DNA from: Candidatus Manganitrophus sp.
GTDB lineage: Bacteria > Nitrospirota > Nitrospiria > SBBL01 > Manganitrophaceae
Length of the DNA stretch: 64,000 nucleotides
Direction of reading: 5' to 3'
NCBI GenBank assembly: GCA_028865235.1
Contig: CP114561.1
Span: 2,624,001 to 2,688,000 of the forward strand
Part shown: positions 41,601 to 49,097 of the stretch, one piece after another
Position numbering within the stretch: position 1 is the first letter of the stretch
Layout of the letters: each line of letters starts with the position of its first letter
Position numbers and translations under genes: made by a program
The notes under the pieces: generated by a model
Database searches by the model: none
Seen by the model: the letters and a program-made list of their open reading frames with translations, nothing else
Told to the model about the DNA's origin: nothing

Positions 41601-41948
41601 CTAAAGAAGGGAGATGGGAGGGCGGAGGATGCCGTCGATCGGCGGTGTTTTGAGGAATTCCGTCGGCGTGGAAACAAAAGGCTGGTGTAGCGGAGCGCCT
41701 CCCACGCCGGCGTCATTTTCCGGCTGGAAGGAAAAGTGACAAAGACAGTGGCAGTCGGCCGTCTCCACATCGGAGGAACGGGATGCCGCAGAATCTCCCG
41801 AGAGGGAGAGGGGGTCGGAATGCGAGACGCTTTCCAGCCGCCACTCTTCAGCGCAAGGATCGTAGATTGTCCCGATCGAGAAGATGATCAGGAGGAGGGT
41901 TGTTAAAAGAATGAGATGTTTTCCTTGGCGGCGCATGTTTGCTCTCAA
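41601..41948 (-). CDS. Small membrane-anchored Cys/His protein of the efflux operon
   Basis: 115 residues. A basic start (MRANMRRQGKHLILLTTLLL) forms a single membrane helix or uncleaved signal, and the outside part carries ETADCHCLCHFSF, a dense Cys/His cluster suited to binding a soft metal. Family not recognised. It is the gene between a two-component system and czcCBA on the same strand, so a periplasmic metal chaperone or sensor is a reasonable guess. ATG at 41936 is an alternative start. Confidence 0.6.
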   Translation of the reverse strand: MRANMRRQGKHLILLTTLLLIIFSIGTIYDPCAEEWRLESVSHSDPLSLSGDSAASRSSDVETADCHCLCHFSFQPENDAGVGGAPLHQPFVSTPTEFLKTPPIDGILRPPISLL

Positions 41949-42005
41949 GAAGGCTGACAGGGCTTATATACCACAGCCGCCCGGAAATGACAATCGTCGA
42001 GGCCG

Positions 42006-43454
42006 TTAGAGACTGGCCCCGACCGCGCCGGCCGGGGTCTGATTCGGGAGGAACAAGATGAACCGCGACCCCTTTCCGATTTCACTTTCGACCGTGATTT
42101 TCCCGCCGTGCGCTTCTATAATATGTTTCACGATCGACAATCCCAGACCGGTCCCGCCGAGCTCCCGCGAGCGGGTCCGATCGACCCGATAGAAGCGCTC
42201 GAAGATCCGGCCGAGATCTTCCCGCGGGATGCCGATCCCGCTGTCCCGGATCTCAATCGCGACCCCCTCGCCGGTCCCGGAAGCGGTCACGGCAATCGTT
42301 CCCTTCTCCGGCGTATATTTGATCGCATTGTCCAACAGGTTGATGAAGACCTGGTTTAATTTTTCGGGATCGGCCGAAAGCGAGAGCCCCGGTTCGATAG
42401 AGACGGTGAGCGTCTGCCCTTTCTTCTCCGCAAGCGGCTTGAGCAGCAAAAGATTTTTATCGACCGCCTCGCGAAGATCGATCCGGGCCGGCCGGATCGG
42501 ATCGAGTCCCGATTCGATCCGGGAGAGCTGGAGCAGATCGCGGACGATGTTGGCCATCCGGTCGGTATTCTTCTGGAGGATGGCGAGGAATTCTTTCGCT
42601 TCCTCCCGATTTTCCAACCCGCCGTCGGCCAGGGTTTCCAGATAACCTTTGATCGCCGCCAGCGGGGTGCGCAGCTCGTGCGAGACGTTGGCGACAAAAT
42701 CCTTCCGCATCCGCTCCAGGCGTTTGATCTCGGTGATATCGTGAAAGACGAGAACGACCGACCGGGGCGTCTGCTCCGTCACGGAGGCTTGAACCTGTAG
42801 ATGCGGTCGGTGAGCCGTTTCGAGCCGGACTTCCTGCGAGAGGGGTTTGCCGGTCTGGATGACTTCCTTGATGAGAGCGTTGAGGGGATGATGGCGCAGG
42901 CGTTCATAGTGATACCGGCCGATCCACGGATCGCCTGAGAGACCAAACATTCTCTCGAAGGAGGTGTTGGTCAGCACGATCCGTCCTTTATCGTCCAAAA
43001 CGAGAACCCCCTCCGCCATGCCGGAGAGGATGGCAAGGGTTTTGGCGCGGTCATCGGAGAGATCTTGAATTTGCCTTTGGAGGTCCTCCGCCATCCGGTT
43101 CAGCGCGTCGGCGAGTGCTTCCATTTCGTCGCCTGATCGGATCCGGACGCGATGGCGAAAATTCCCGCGGGCGATCTTCTGGGCGGCTTCGGTCATTTGT
43201 AAAAGGGGAACCACGAGGCGCTTTGAGAGAAGATAGCTCAGGAAGACCGTCCCGAAGAGCGCAATTCCGAAGGCGATGAAGAGAAAGTGCCGTATTTGAG
43301 CCGTTTGAAAAATCAGGCCGCCGATGAGAAGGAGGACAAGAATGGTGGGAAAGAGAATGGCCGCGATCCACTTCCATTGAATCGGGAGCGGGCGCGAGAT
43401 AATGCCGAATCGGAGTGCTCGGGAATCTTTCTGGACGGGTGTGTTACTCTTCAT
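42006..43454 (-). CDS. PhoR-type sensor histidine kinase
   Basis: 482 residues. Two membrane helices (about 28-50 and 56-76) with almost no periplasmic loop, HAMP (RLVVPLLQMTEAAQKIARGN), PAS (about 135-245, GMAEGVLVLDDKGRIVLTN), HisKA with FVANVSHELRTPLAAIKGY, and HATPase (NQVFINLLDNAIKYTPEKG, GLGLSIVKHIIEAHGG). Lack of a periplasmic sensor domain and the PAS fit PhoR, which reads the Pst/PhoU complex. However, the gene stands directly upstream of the metal efflux operon, so a metal-responsive role is possible. It overlaps the regulator gene by 11 bp. Confidence 0.88.
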   Translation of the reverse strand: MKSNTPVQKDSRALRFGIISRPLPIQWKWIAAILFPTILVLLLIGGLIFQTAQIRHFLFIAFGIALFGTVFLSYLLSKRLVVPLLQMTEAAQKIARGNFRHRVRIRSGDEMEALADALNRMAEDLQRQIQDLSDDRAKTLAILSGMAEGVLVLDDKGRIVLTNTSFERMFGLSGDPWIGRYHYERLRHHPLNALIKEVIQTGKPLSQEVRLETAHRPHLQVQASVTEQTPRSVVLVFHDITEIKRLERMRKDFVANVSHELRTPLAAIKGYLETLADGGLENREEAKEFLAILQKNTDRMANIVRDLLQLSRIESGLDPIRPARIDLREAVDKNLLLLKPLAEKKGQTLTVSIEPGLSLSADPEKLNQVFINLLDNAIKYTPEKGTIAVTASGTGEGVAIEIRDSGIGIPREDLGRIFERFYRVDRTRSRELGGTGLGLSIVKHIIEAHGGKITVESEIGKGSRFILFLPNQTPAGAVGASL

Positions 43455-44151
43455 CGGTGAGTTTATACCCTAGAGAGGGGACGGTCTCAATGGCCTCTTC
43501 GAGCAGCGGGATCTTCTCCCGCAGCCTGCGGATGTGCACATCGACCGTGCGGGTGGTCCCGAAATAGTCATACCCCCAGACGGTGTTGAGCAGATGATCG
43601 CGCGTGAGGACGATCCCTCTGCTCTTGAGAAGATGCTCGAGCAGGGAGAATTCCTTCGCCGTGAGGGGAATCTTCTTTTCCGAGAGCCTCACCTCGTGGC
43701 GGGTGACATCCAACACCAGCTCCCGATACGCGTAGCTTGAGGCGCTCTCCTTGCGCTCGGTTCTCCGGAGCAGCGCTTTCACCCGCGCCATCAGCTCTTT
43801 GGGGGAAAAGGGCTTGGTGACATAATCGTCGGCTCCGAGCTCCAGCCCCACGATCTTGTCGCTCTCCTCATCTTTGGCGGTGAGGAAGAGAATCGGGATC
43901 GAGGCGGTCTCCTCCTTGGCGCGAAGCTTTCTGCAGACTTGCAGGCCGTCTTCTCCCGGCATCATCACATCGAGGATCACCAGCGCCACCGGCTGTTTGG
44001 CGATGATCTTCAGCGCCTCGGCGCCGTTCGCGACACACAGCGGCTCGAATCCTTCTTTCTGCAGATGATGCGCCACCAGTTTGCTCAAATCGGCTTCATC
44101 ATCCACCACTAGGATTTTCTGCGGCATTTTTGCTCCTCGGAAATAAAACAC
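43444..44151 (-). CDS. PhoB/OmpR-family response regulator
   Basis: 235 residues. Receiver domain KILVVDDEADLSKLVAHHLQ with phosphoacceptor Asp in LVILDVMMPGEDGL and Lys in YVTKPFSPKEL. The OmpR-type winged helix follows (LTAKEFSLLEHLLKSRGIVL, RTVDVHIRRLREKI). First gene of the pair with the kinase. It would bind 11-bp-spaced direct repeats, such as those upstream of pstS. Whether this is the Pho or the metal regulator cannot be settled by sequence alone. Confidence 0.9.
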   Translation of the reverse strand: MFYFRGAKMPQKILVVDDEADLSKLVAHHLQKEGFEPLCVANGAEALKIIAKQPVALVILDVMMPGEDGLQVCRKLRAKEETASIPILFLTAKDEESDKIVGLELGADDYVTKPFSPKELMARVKALLRRTERKESASSYAYRELVLDVTRHEVRLSEKKIPLTAKEFSLLEHLLKSRGIVLTRDHLLNTVWGYDYFGTTRTVDVHIRRLREKIPLLEEAIETVPSLGYKLTDEE

Positions 44152-44181
44152 GCTATTGTAACATAAGGCATTACGTGAAGG

Positions 44182-44206
44182 GTAGGGGCGTATTGCAATA
44201 CGCTAC
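44182..44206. repeat. Palindrome GTAGGGGCGTATTG-type, second copy
   Basis: GTAG-GGGCGTATTGCAATACG-CTAC, almost the same core as 41526-41555, in the gap upstream of the response regulator. The rest of the gap (44152-44398) shows no gene. Confidence 0.55.
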
Positions 44207-44398
44207 ACCGGAAGACGAGATGAAAACATCGGTTTTTCTCTCGGTTGAAGAGATCGTAGTCCTTTTAGGTTACCCGGTCTAGACATTTTGGAGGATTGAT
44301 CTGCTCGAAGATAAAGTCCTATCCTGGGTAGGAAAGGGGGGCCTGACGTTGCGCAGGCGCGGCCGTGCCGCGACGCCTTAGAGAAGCAAGGGTGGAGA

Positions 44399-45771
44399 AT
44401 GGTGTTCAAAGACAGAGCGGCCGCCGGCCGCCGACTGGCCGAGTCTCTTCAAGAATTCCGAAATGAAAATCCGATTGTTCTGGCGCTTCCGCGGGGAGGG
44501 GTCCCTGTCGGATACGAAGTGGCGCGCGCCCTGAATGTCCCGCTCGACGTCATGATCGCGCGCAAGCTCGGCGCGCCCGGCCAGCCGGAGCTGGGGATCG
44601 GCGCGATCGCGCCGGGCGGGGTGCGGGTTCTCAACGAAGAGGCGATCGACATGCTCGGCATTCGTGAGGCGGAGATCGAAGCGATTGCCGCCGAAGAGGA
44701 GCGGGAGCTGGCGCGCCGTCTGCGCCGCTTTCGAGGAGACCGTCCCCCTCCAGCGCTTCGGGGGCGGACCGTCATTCTGGTGGATGACGGCCTGGCGACC
44801 GGGGTGACGGCAAAGGCGGCGATCCGGGCGATCCGGAAGGAGGAACCGCGGCGAATCATCTTTGCCGTCCCGGTCTGTGCATCCGATACTGCCCGGTCGC
44901 TCTCGGAGGAAGTCGACGCGCTCGTCTGCCTCGAAGCCCCCCTTCTTTCGGCGCCGTCGGCCTCTGGTACCAGAACTTCGAGCAGACTTTGGATGAAGAG
45001 GTCTTGGAATGGTTGGAGCGGGCGCGGGAGAAGACGGCGGAAGTAGAGGGAAGAGAGGCGCCGGCAACGGGATCGAATTCGCCGGCAAGAAGGCCGAATT
45101 GGGATAACCCCCGTTCCGTGACTGTCACTGCCGGACGCATCCGGCTTCAGGGAGATCTCCGAATCCCGGCGGGGGCTCGGGGGATCGTTCTCTTCGCGCA
45201 CGGAAGCGGCAGCAGCCGCTTCAGCCCCCGAAACCGGTTCGTCGCCGACGTGCTCCATCGCGCGGGCCTCGCGACCTTCTTGCTCGACCTGCTCACCGCC
45301 AAGGAGGAGTCGATCGATCGGGTGACGGCGGCGCTACGATTCAACATCGGCCTCCTTGCGGAGCGGCTCGTCGAGGCGACCGATTGGGTCGCCCGACAGC
45401 CCGAGACCGGTTTCTTTCGGGTCGGCTATTTCGGCTCCAGCACCGGGGCCGCGGCGGCGTTGATCGCCGCCGCCCGACGGCCCGACCGGGTCGGCGCGAT
45501 CGTCTCCCGCGGCGGCCGTCCCGACCTCGCCGGGCCGGCGCTTTCAGAGGTCCGGGCGCCGACCTTGCTGATCGTGGGTGGAGAAGATCGTCAGGTGATG
45601 GAGCTCAACGAAGGGGCGATGGCGCGGATGCGGGCCCCTGCGGAGCTGAAAATCATTCCCGGCGCGACACACCTTTTCGAGGAGCCCGGCGCGTTGGAGC
45701 AGGTGGCGCGGATGGCATCGGATTGGTTTGTTCGACATCTGGACGCCGCCGGGCAGGCCAAGGCGGCATAG
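44399..45771 (+). CDS. Phosphoribosyltransferase / alpha-beta hydrolase fusion, one frame break
   Basis: 457 residues when one C is added to the run at 44937-44942. N-terminal type I phosphoribosyltransferase (about 1-215): ALPRGGVPVGYEVARAL, then the PRPP loop VILVDDGLATGVTAKAA. Linker, then a dienelactone-hydrolase-like alpha/beta hydrolase (about 235-450): IVLFAHGSGSSRFSPRN (oxyanion), GYFGSSTGAAAAL (nucleophile Ser), VGGEDRQV (Asp), GATHLFEE (His). This fusion occurs in diverse bacteria; its substrate is unknown to me. The first ORF alone ends in a nonsense tail, and the repaired one reads through without a stop. Confidence 0.85.
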
Positions 45772-45889
45772 AAAGTCGTACGTCATTTCCGGAACACAGC
45801 GCTAAATTCCTATTTCAAGAGAACCGACACGGTTTCTGAGTCGAAGAAGCGTTCTTTACTGAAGCGGTTGTGATTGAAGGAGGTGGAAA

Positions 45890-47029
45890 ATGAACAAAGG
45901 ATTATCGATGATCGGCGGCGTCGGCCTGGGTGCCGCGTTGGCTTATTTGTATGATCCCGAGATGGGGAACCGGCGCCGCGCCATGATCCGCGATAAAGCG
46001 GTGAGAGCATTGAACAAAACGGGAGAGGCCGTTGAAACGACGGCCCGGGATGTCCAGCACCGGCTGATCGGAACGGTCTCGGAGCTTCGGTCGCGTGTGG
46101 AGGAGGCGGGCGAGGAGGTGGGCGACGAGCTGCTCGAGGCGCGGGTCCGGGCGAAGCTCGGGATGGTCAGCTCCCATCCGGGAGCGATCGAGGTCCGGGT
46201 CAACGACGGGGAAGTGACCCTCAGCGGACCGATCCTGGCCGAAGAAGCCGATCACGTTCTCTCCGCGGTCTCCTCCGTCCGAGGGGTCAAAGAAGTGGAG
46301 AATCAGCTGGAGGTCCACCAAACCCCCGATAATGTCCCGAGTCTGCAGGGAGGGACGCCGCGCAAGCCGCCGCAGTTCGAGTTGATGCAGGAGCATTGGT
46401 CGCCGACGGCGAGGACGCTGATGGGCATTACAGGAACCCTGCTGACCCTCTATGGTTGGAGGCGGGATGGATTCATCAGGACGATCGTCGGCACGATCGG
46501 CTTGGGGGCCCTTGCGCGAAGCGTCACGAATATGCCGATGAAGCGGATTGTCGGCGTCGGGGCGGGACATCGCGCGGTCGATATCCAGAAAACGATCAAT
46601 ATCGCCGCCCCCGTCGAGAAGGTCTTCGAGTTCTGGAACAATTTTCAAAACTTCCCCAAGTTCATGTCGAATGTACGTGACGTTCAAATGCAGGGAGAAA
46701 ACCGATCCCATTGGATCGTGTCGGGTCCGGCGGGGGTTCCGGTGGAGTGGGATGCGGAGATTACCGAACGGATTCCCAACAAAACCATCGCTTGGAAGAC
46801 CGTTCCCGGCGCGACGGTGGAGCATGCCGGGATCGTCCGGTTTGATCCAAACCCCGACGGGACCACCCGGGTCGAGATTCGAATGTCGTATAATCCCCCG
46901 GCCGGCGCCATCGGTCATGTCGTCGCCTCGCTGTTCGGCGCCGATCCGAAGAGTGAAATGGATGCCGATCTGGCCCGAATGAAGACCCTCATCGAAACCG
47001 GCATCCGCCCGCACGATGCGGCGGCGTAG
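45890..47029 (+). CDS. YtxH-BON-SRPBCC envelope-stress-like protein
   Basis: 379 residues in four parts. A YtxH-like N-terminus (GGVGLGAALAYLYDPEMGNRRR), a BON domain (about 80-145: EARVRAKLGMVSSHPGAIEV, VTLSGPILAEEADHVLSAV), a short hydrophobic region (LMGITGTLLTLYGW, IVGTIGLGALARS; DUF2892-like), and a C-terminal SRPBCC/polyketide-cyclase-type domain (INIAAPVEKVFEFWNNFQNF). Similar proteins are known in stress-linked regions of several phyla. SD GGAGG lies upstream. The function may be lipid or envelope maintenance. Confidence 0.82.
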   Translation: MNKGLSMIGGVGLGAALAYLYDPEMGNRRRAMIRDKAVRALNKTGEAVETTARDVQHRLIGTVSELRSRVEEAGEEVGDELLEARVRAKLGMVSSHPGAIEVRVNDGEVTLSGPILAEEADHVLSAVSSVRGVKEVENQLEVHQTPDNVPSLQGGTPRKPPQFELMQEHWSPTARTLMGITGTLLTLYGWRRDGFIRTIVGTIGLGALARSVTNMPMKRIVGVGAGHRAVDIQKTINIAAPVEKVFEFWNNFQNFPKFMSNVRDVQMQGENRSHWIVSGPAGVPVEWDAEITERIPNKTIAWKTVPGATVEHAGIVRFDPNPDGTTRVEIRMSYNPPAGAIGHVVASLFGADPKSEMDADLARMKTLIETGIRPHDAAA

Positions 47030-47084
47030 TCCCCTTGTCGATGGATCCGATCTGTTGCCGGGTCCGATGTTGAAGATCCCCGGA

Positions 47085-47117
47085 CGAAGCCGCCGGCTGT
47101 CCCGGCGGCTTCGCTTT
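47085..47117 (+). terminator. Terminator after the BON-SRPBCC gene
   Basis: CGAAGCCGCCGG / CCGGCGGCTTCG, a 12-bp perfect stem with a 5-nt loop, followed by CTTTCATTCT. The rest of the gap to 47370 holds no gene that I can support. Confidence 0.75.
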
Positions 47118-47370
47118 CATTCTCCTCTGTTGTTTATCCTAATAATAAAATAATTGACTGAGCTTTTTCCTCTCGTTTCTTTTCAGGAATTCCCTGATTG
47201 TGCGGCAAAGACCTCCCTTCAGTGCCCCCCTTTCCGAAAAGAGCACGGATCGATTGATTCCTGTGATTTTTGGCGACCGACTCAACCGCATGCAGGATCG
47301 ATCAGGTTCTTGTGCGGACCTCAAGAGGGTGATAACATGGGGAGAATCGATCAAAGAGGAGAGATTCGCG

Positions 47371-48885
47371 ATGGAAAGCAAAGAGAAGACGAGACTCCTC
47401 ACGGAGATTAAAAACCTGGAAGGCCGTCTGGAGCTGACGCTGCGGGAGTCCCAGCGGCTTTTCCAATCGGCTTTTGACGCCTTGTCGGCCCATATCGCCA
47501 TTCTGGATGAACAGGGGGGGATGATTGCGGTGAATGCGCCGTGGCGTCGATTCGCGACAGCGAATTATCTGATGATGGCGGCCGAGGGGGTGGGGTGGAA
47601 CTATCTCCGTCTCTGCGAAACGGCGGTCGGAGAAGGGGCGGAGGCGGCGCACGCGTTGGCCGCCGGCATCAAACAGGTGATTTCGAAAGAGCAAGACGAG
47701 TTTACCCTGGAGTATCCCTGCCACAGTCCCACCGCGCAGCGCTGGTTCATCGTTCGGGTCACCCGCTTCGAGGGGGAAGAGGAGGGCTCGGTCCGCGTTG
47801 TCGTCGCGCATGAAGATATGACCGATCAAAAACGGGCGGAGGAGGCGCATCAGCGGCTGGCGTCGATCGTCGAGTCTTCCAATGACGCCATCATCGGAAT
47901 GAACCTCGACGGCACCGTCGTCACCTGGAACCCCGGCGCGGCGCAGATTTACGGCTACTCCGCCGATGAAATTCTCGGGGCCTCCGTCTCCATTCTTGTC
48001 CCGCCCGAGCATCCCGACCGGGTCGATGAGATCCTGGAGCGGATCGGCCGGGGGGAGCGGATCGATCCGTATGAAACGGTTCGAATGAAAAAAGACGGCA
48101 CGCGGATCGACGTCTCCGTCACGACCTCCCCGATTCGGGACGCCGAAGGGAAAATCGTCGGCGCCTCCAGCATCACCCGCGACATCAGCCGGCGCCGGGC
48201 GGCGGAGCGGGAGCGCCGGAAGCTGTCGAGCGTCATCGAGCAGACCGATGACGTCGTCGTCATCACCGACCGGGATGGGGTGATCGAGTATGTCAACCCC
48301 GCCTTCGAGCGGAAGACCGGCTATACCCGAGAAGAAGCGGTCGGAAAAACCCCCCGGATCGTCAAATCGGGGAAACATGGGCCGGAGTTCTACAACCGGC
48401 TTTGGGAGACGATCCTTCGGGGCGAGGTCTTCCGGGGCGAGCTGGTCAACCAGAAGAAAGACGGGGCTCTCTACCACGAGGAGAAGACGATCACGCCGAT
48501 TAAAAACCGAAAGGGAGAGATCACCCACTATGTCTCGACAGGGAAAGACATGACGCCGCGAAAGGAGATGGAGGCGGCGTTGGAGAAGGCCCGGGCCGCC
48601 ACGATCGAAAAAGAGCGGCTGGAATCGATCCGGGCCCTCTCGATGACCTACGCCCACAATATCCTCAATGCCATCACGCCGGTCAGAAGTTATGCGGAGC
48701 TGATCGTTCGGCGGACGGAGCCTTCCGATCCGAAGGTGAAGTGGGCGCAAGCGATCATCGACGGAACGGGGGAGGTGGTCCGGATTATCCGAAAGCTGGA
48801 GGAGATCGACCGCTACCAAACGACCGAGCAGAGCGGGATCAAGCTCTTCGATGTCGATCCGATCAAAGAGAAACGAGAAAAATAA
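47371..48885 (+). CDS. PAS-domain histidine-kinase-like protein without an ATPase domain
   Basis: 504 residues. The start at 47371 (MESKEKTRLL) has GAGGAGA upstream; longer readings from 47200 are unlikely. PAS1 about 20-140, PAS2 about 145-265 (IVESSNDAIIGMNLDGTVVT), PAS3 about 270-395 (IEQTDDVVVITDRDGVIEYV), then a coiled coil and a DHp-like helix with MTYAHNILNAITPVRSYAEL, whose His sits where the phospho-His is expected. The protein ends there, with no HATPase domain. It may be phosphorylated by another kinase or may have lost its 3' end. The remnant of a different gene starts 6 bp after its stop. Confidence 0.8.
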   Translation: MESKEKTRLLTEIKNLEGRLELTLRESQRLFQSAFDALSAHIAILDEQGGMIAVNAPWRRFATANYLMMAAEGVGWNYLRLCETAVGEGAEAAHALAAGIKQVISKEQDEFTLEYPCHSPTAQRWFIVRVTRFEGEEEGSVRVVVAHEDMTDQKRAEEAHQRLASIVESSNDAIIGMNLDGTVVTWNPGAAQIYGYSADEILGASVSILVPPEHPDRVDEILERIGRGERIDPYETVRMKKDGTRIDVSVTTSPIRDAEGKIVGASSITRDISRRRAAERERRKLSSVIEQTDDVVVITDRDGVIEYVNPAFERKTGYTREEAVGKTPRIVKSGKHGPEFYNRLWETILRGEVFRGELVNQKKDGALYHEEKTITPIKNRKGEITHYVSTGKDMTPRKEMEAALEKARAATIEKERLESIRALSMTYAHNILNAITPVRSYAELIVRRTEPSDPKVKWAQAIIDGTGEVVRIIRKLEEIDRYQTTEQSGIKLFDVDPIKEKREK

Positions 48886-48890
48886 AAAGG

Positions 48891-49094
48891 GGATTCGGAT
48901 GCGGGCCGCGTGATTCAAGACGATGTTTTCGCCCGGCTGCTCACCTTTCCGAATGTCCTGATCACCGCTATCAAGGCTTCTTCACCCAAGAAGCGATGGC
49001 GCGGATTGCCGAGACAACCCTCGGCAATCTCTCCGACTTCGAGCGGGGCCAAAGGTTAAACAATGCGATCCGCGCCGAGCAGGTTCTTCGATAA
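48891..49094 (+). pseudogene. ldhA: 3' remnant of a D-lactate dehydrogenase gene
   Basis: Translates as VIQDDVFARLLTFPNVLIT, one-base break, then HQGFFTQEAMARIAETTLGN and a tail. These are the last 65 residues of LdhA-type 2-hydroxyacid dehydrogenases, with the catalytic His in (T)AHQ after repair of one missing C near 48968. The rest of the enzyme is absent from the window; the preceding sequence is the PAS gene. A relic of deletion or insertion. Confidence 0.8.
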
Positions 49095-49097
49095 AAA

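Noticed and set aside
47302..48918. 538-residue minus-strand ORF over the PAS protein
   Set aside because: Composition (Arg/Asp/Gly-rich, no motifs) is that of a shadow of GC-rich codons; the plus-strand frame has three PAS domains.
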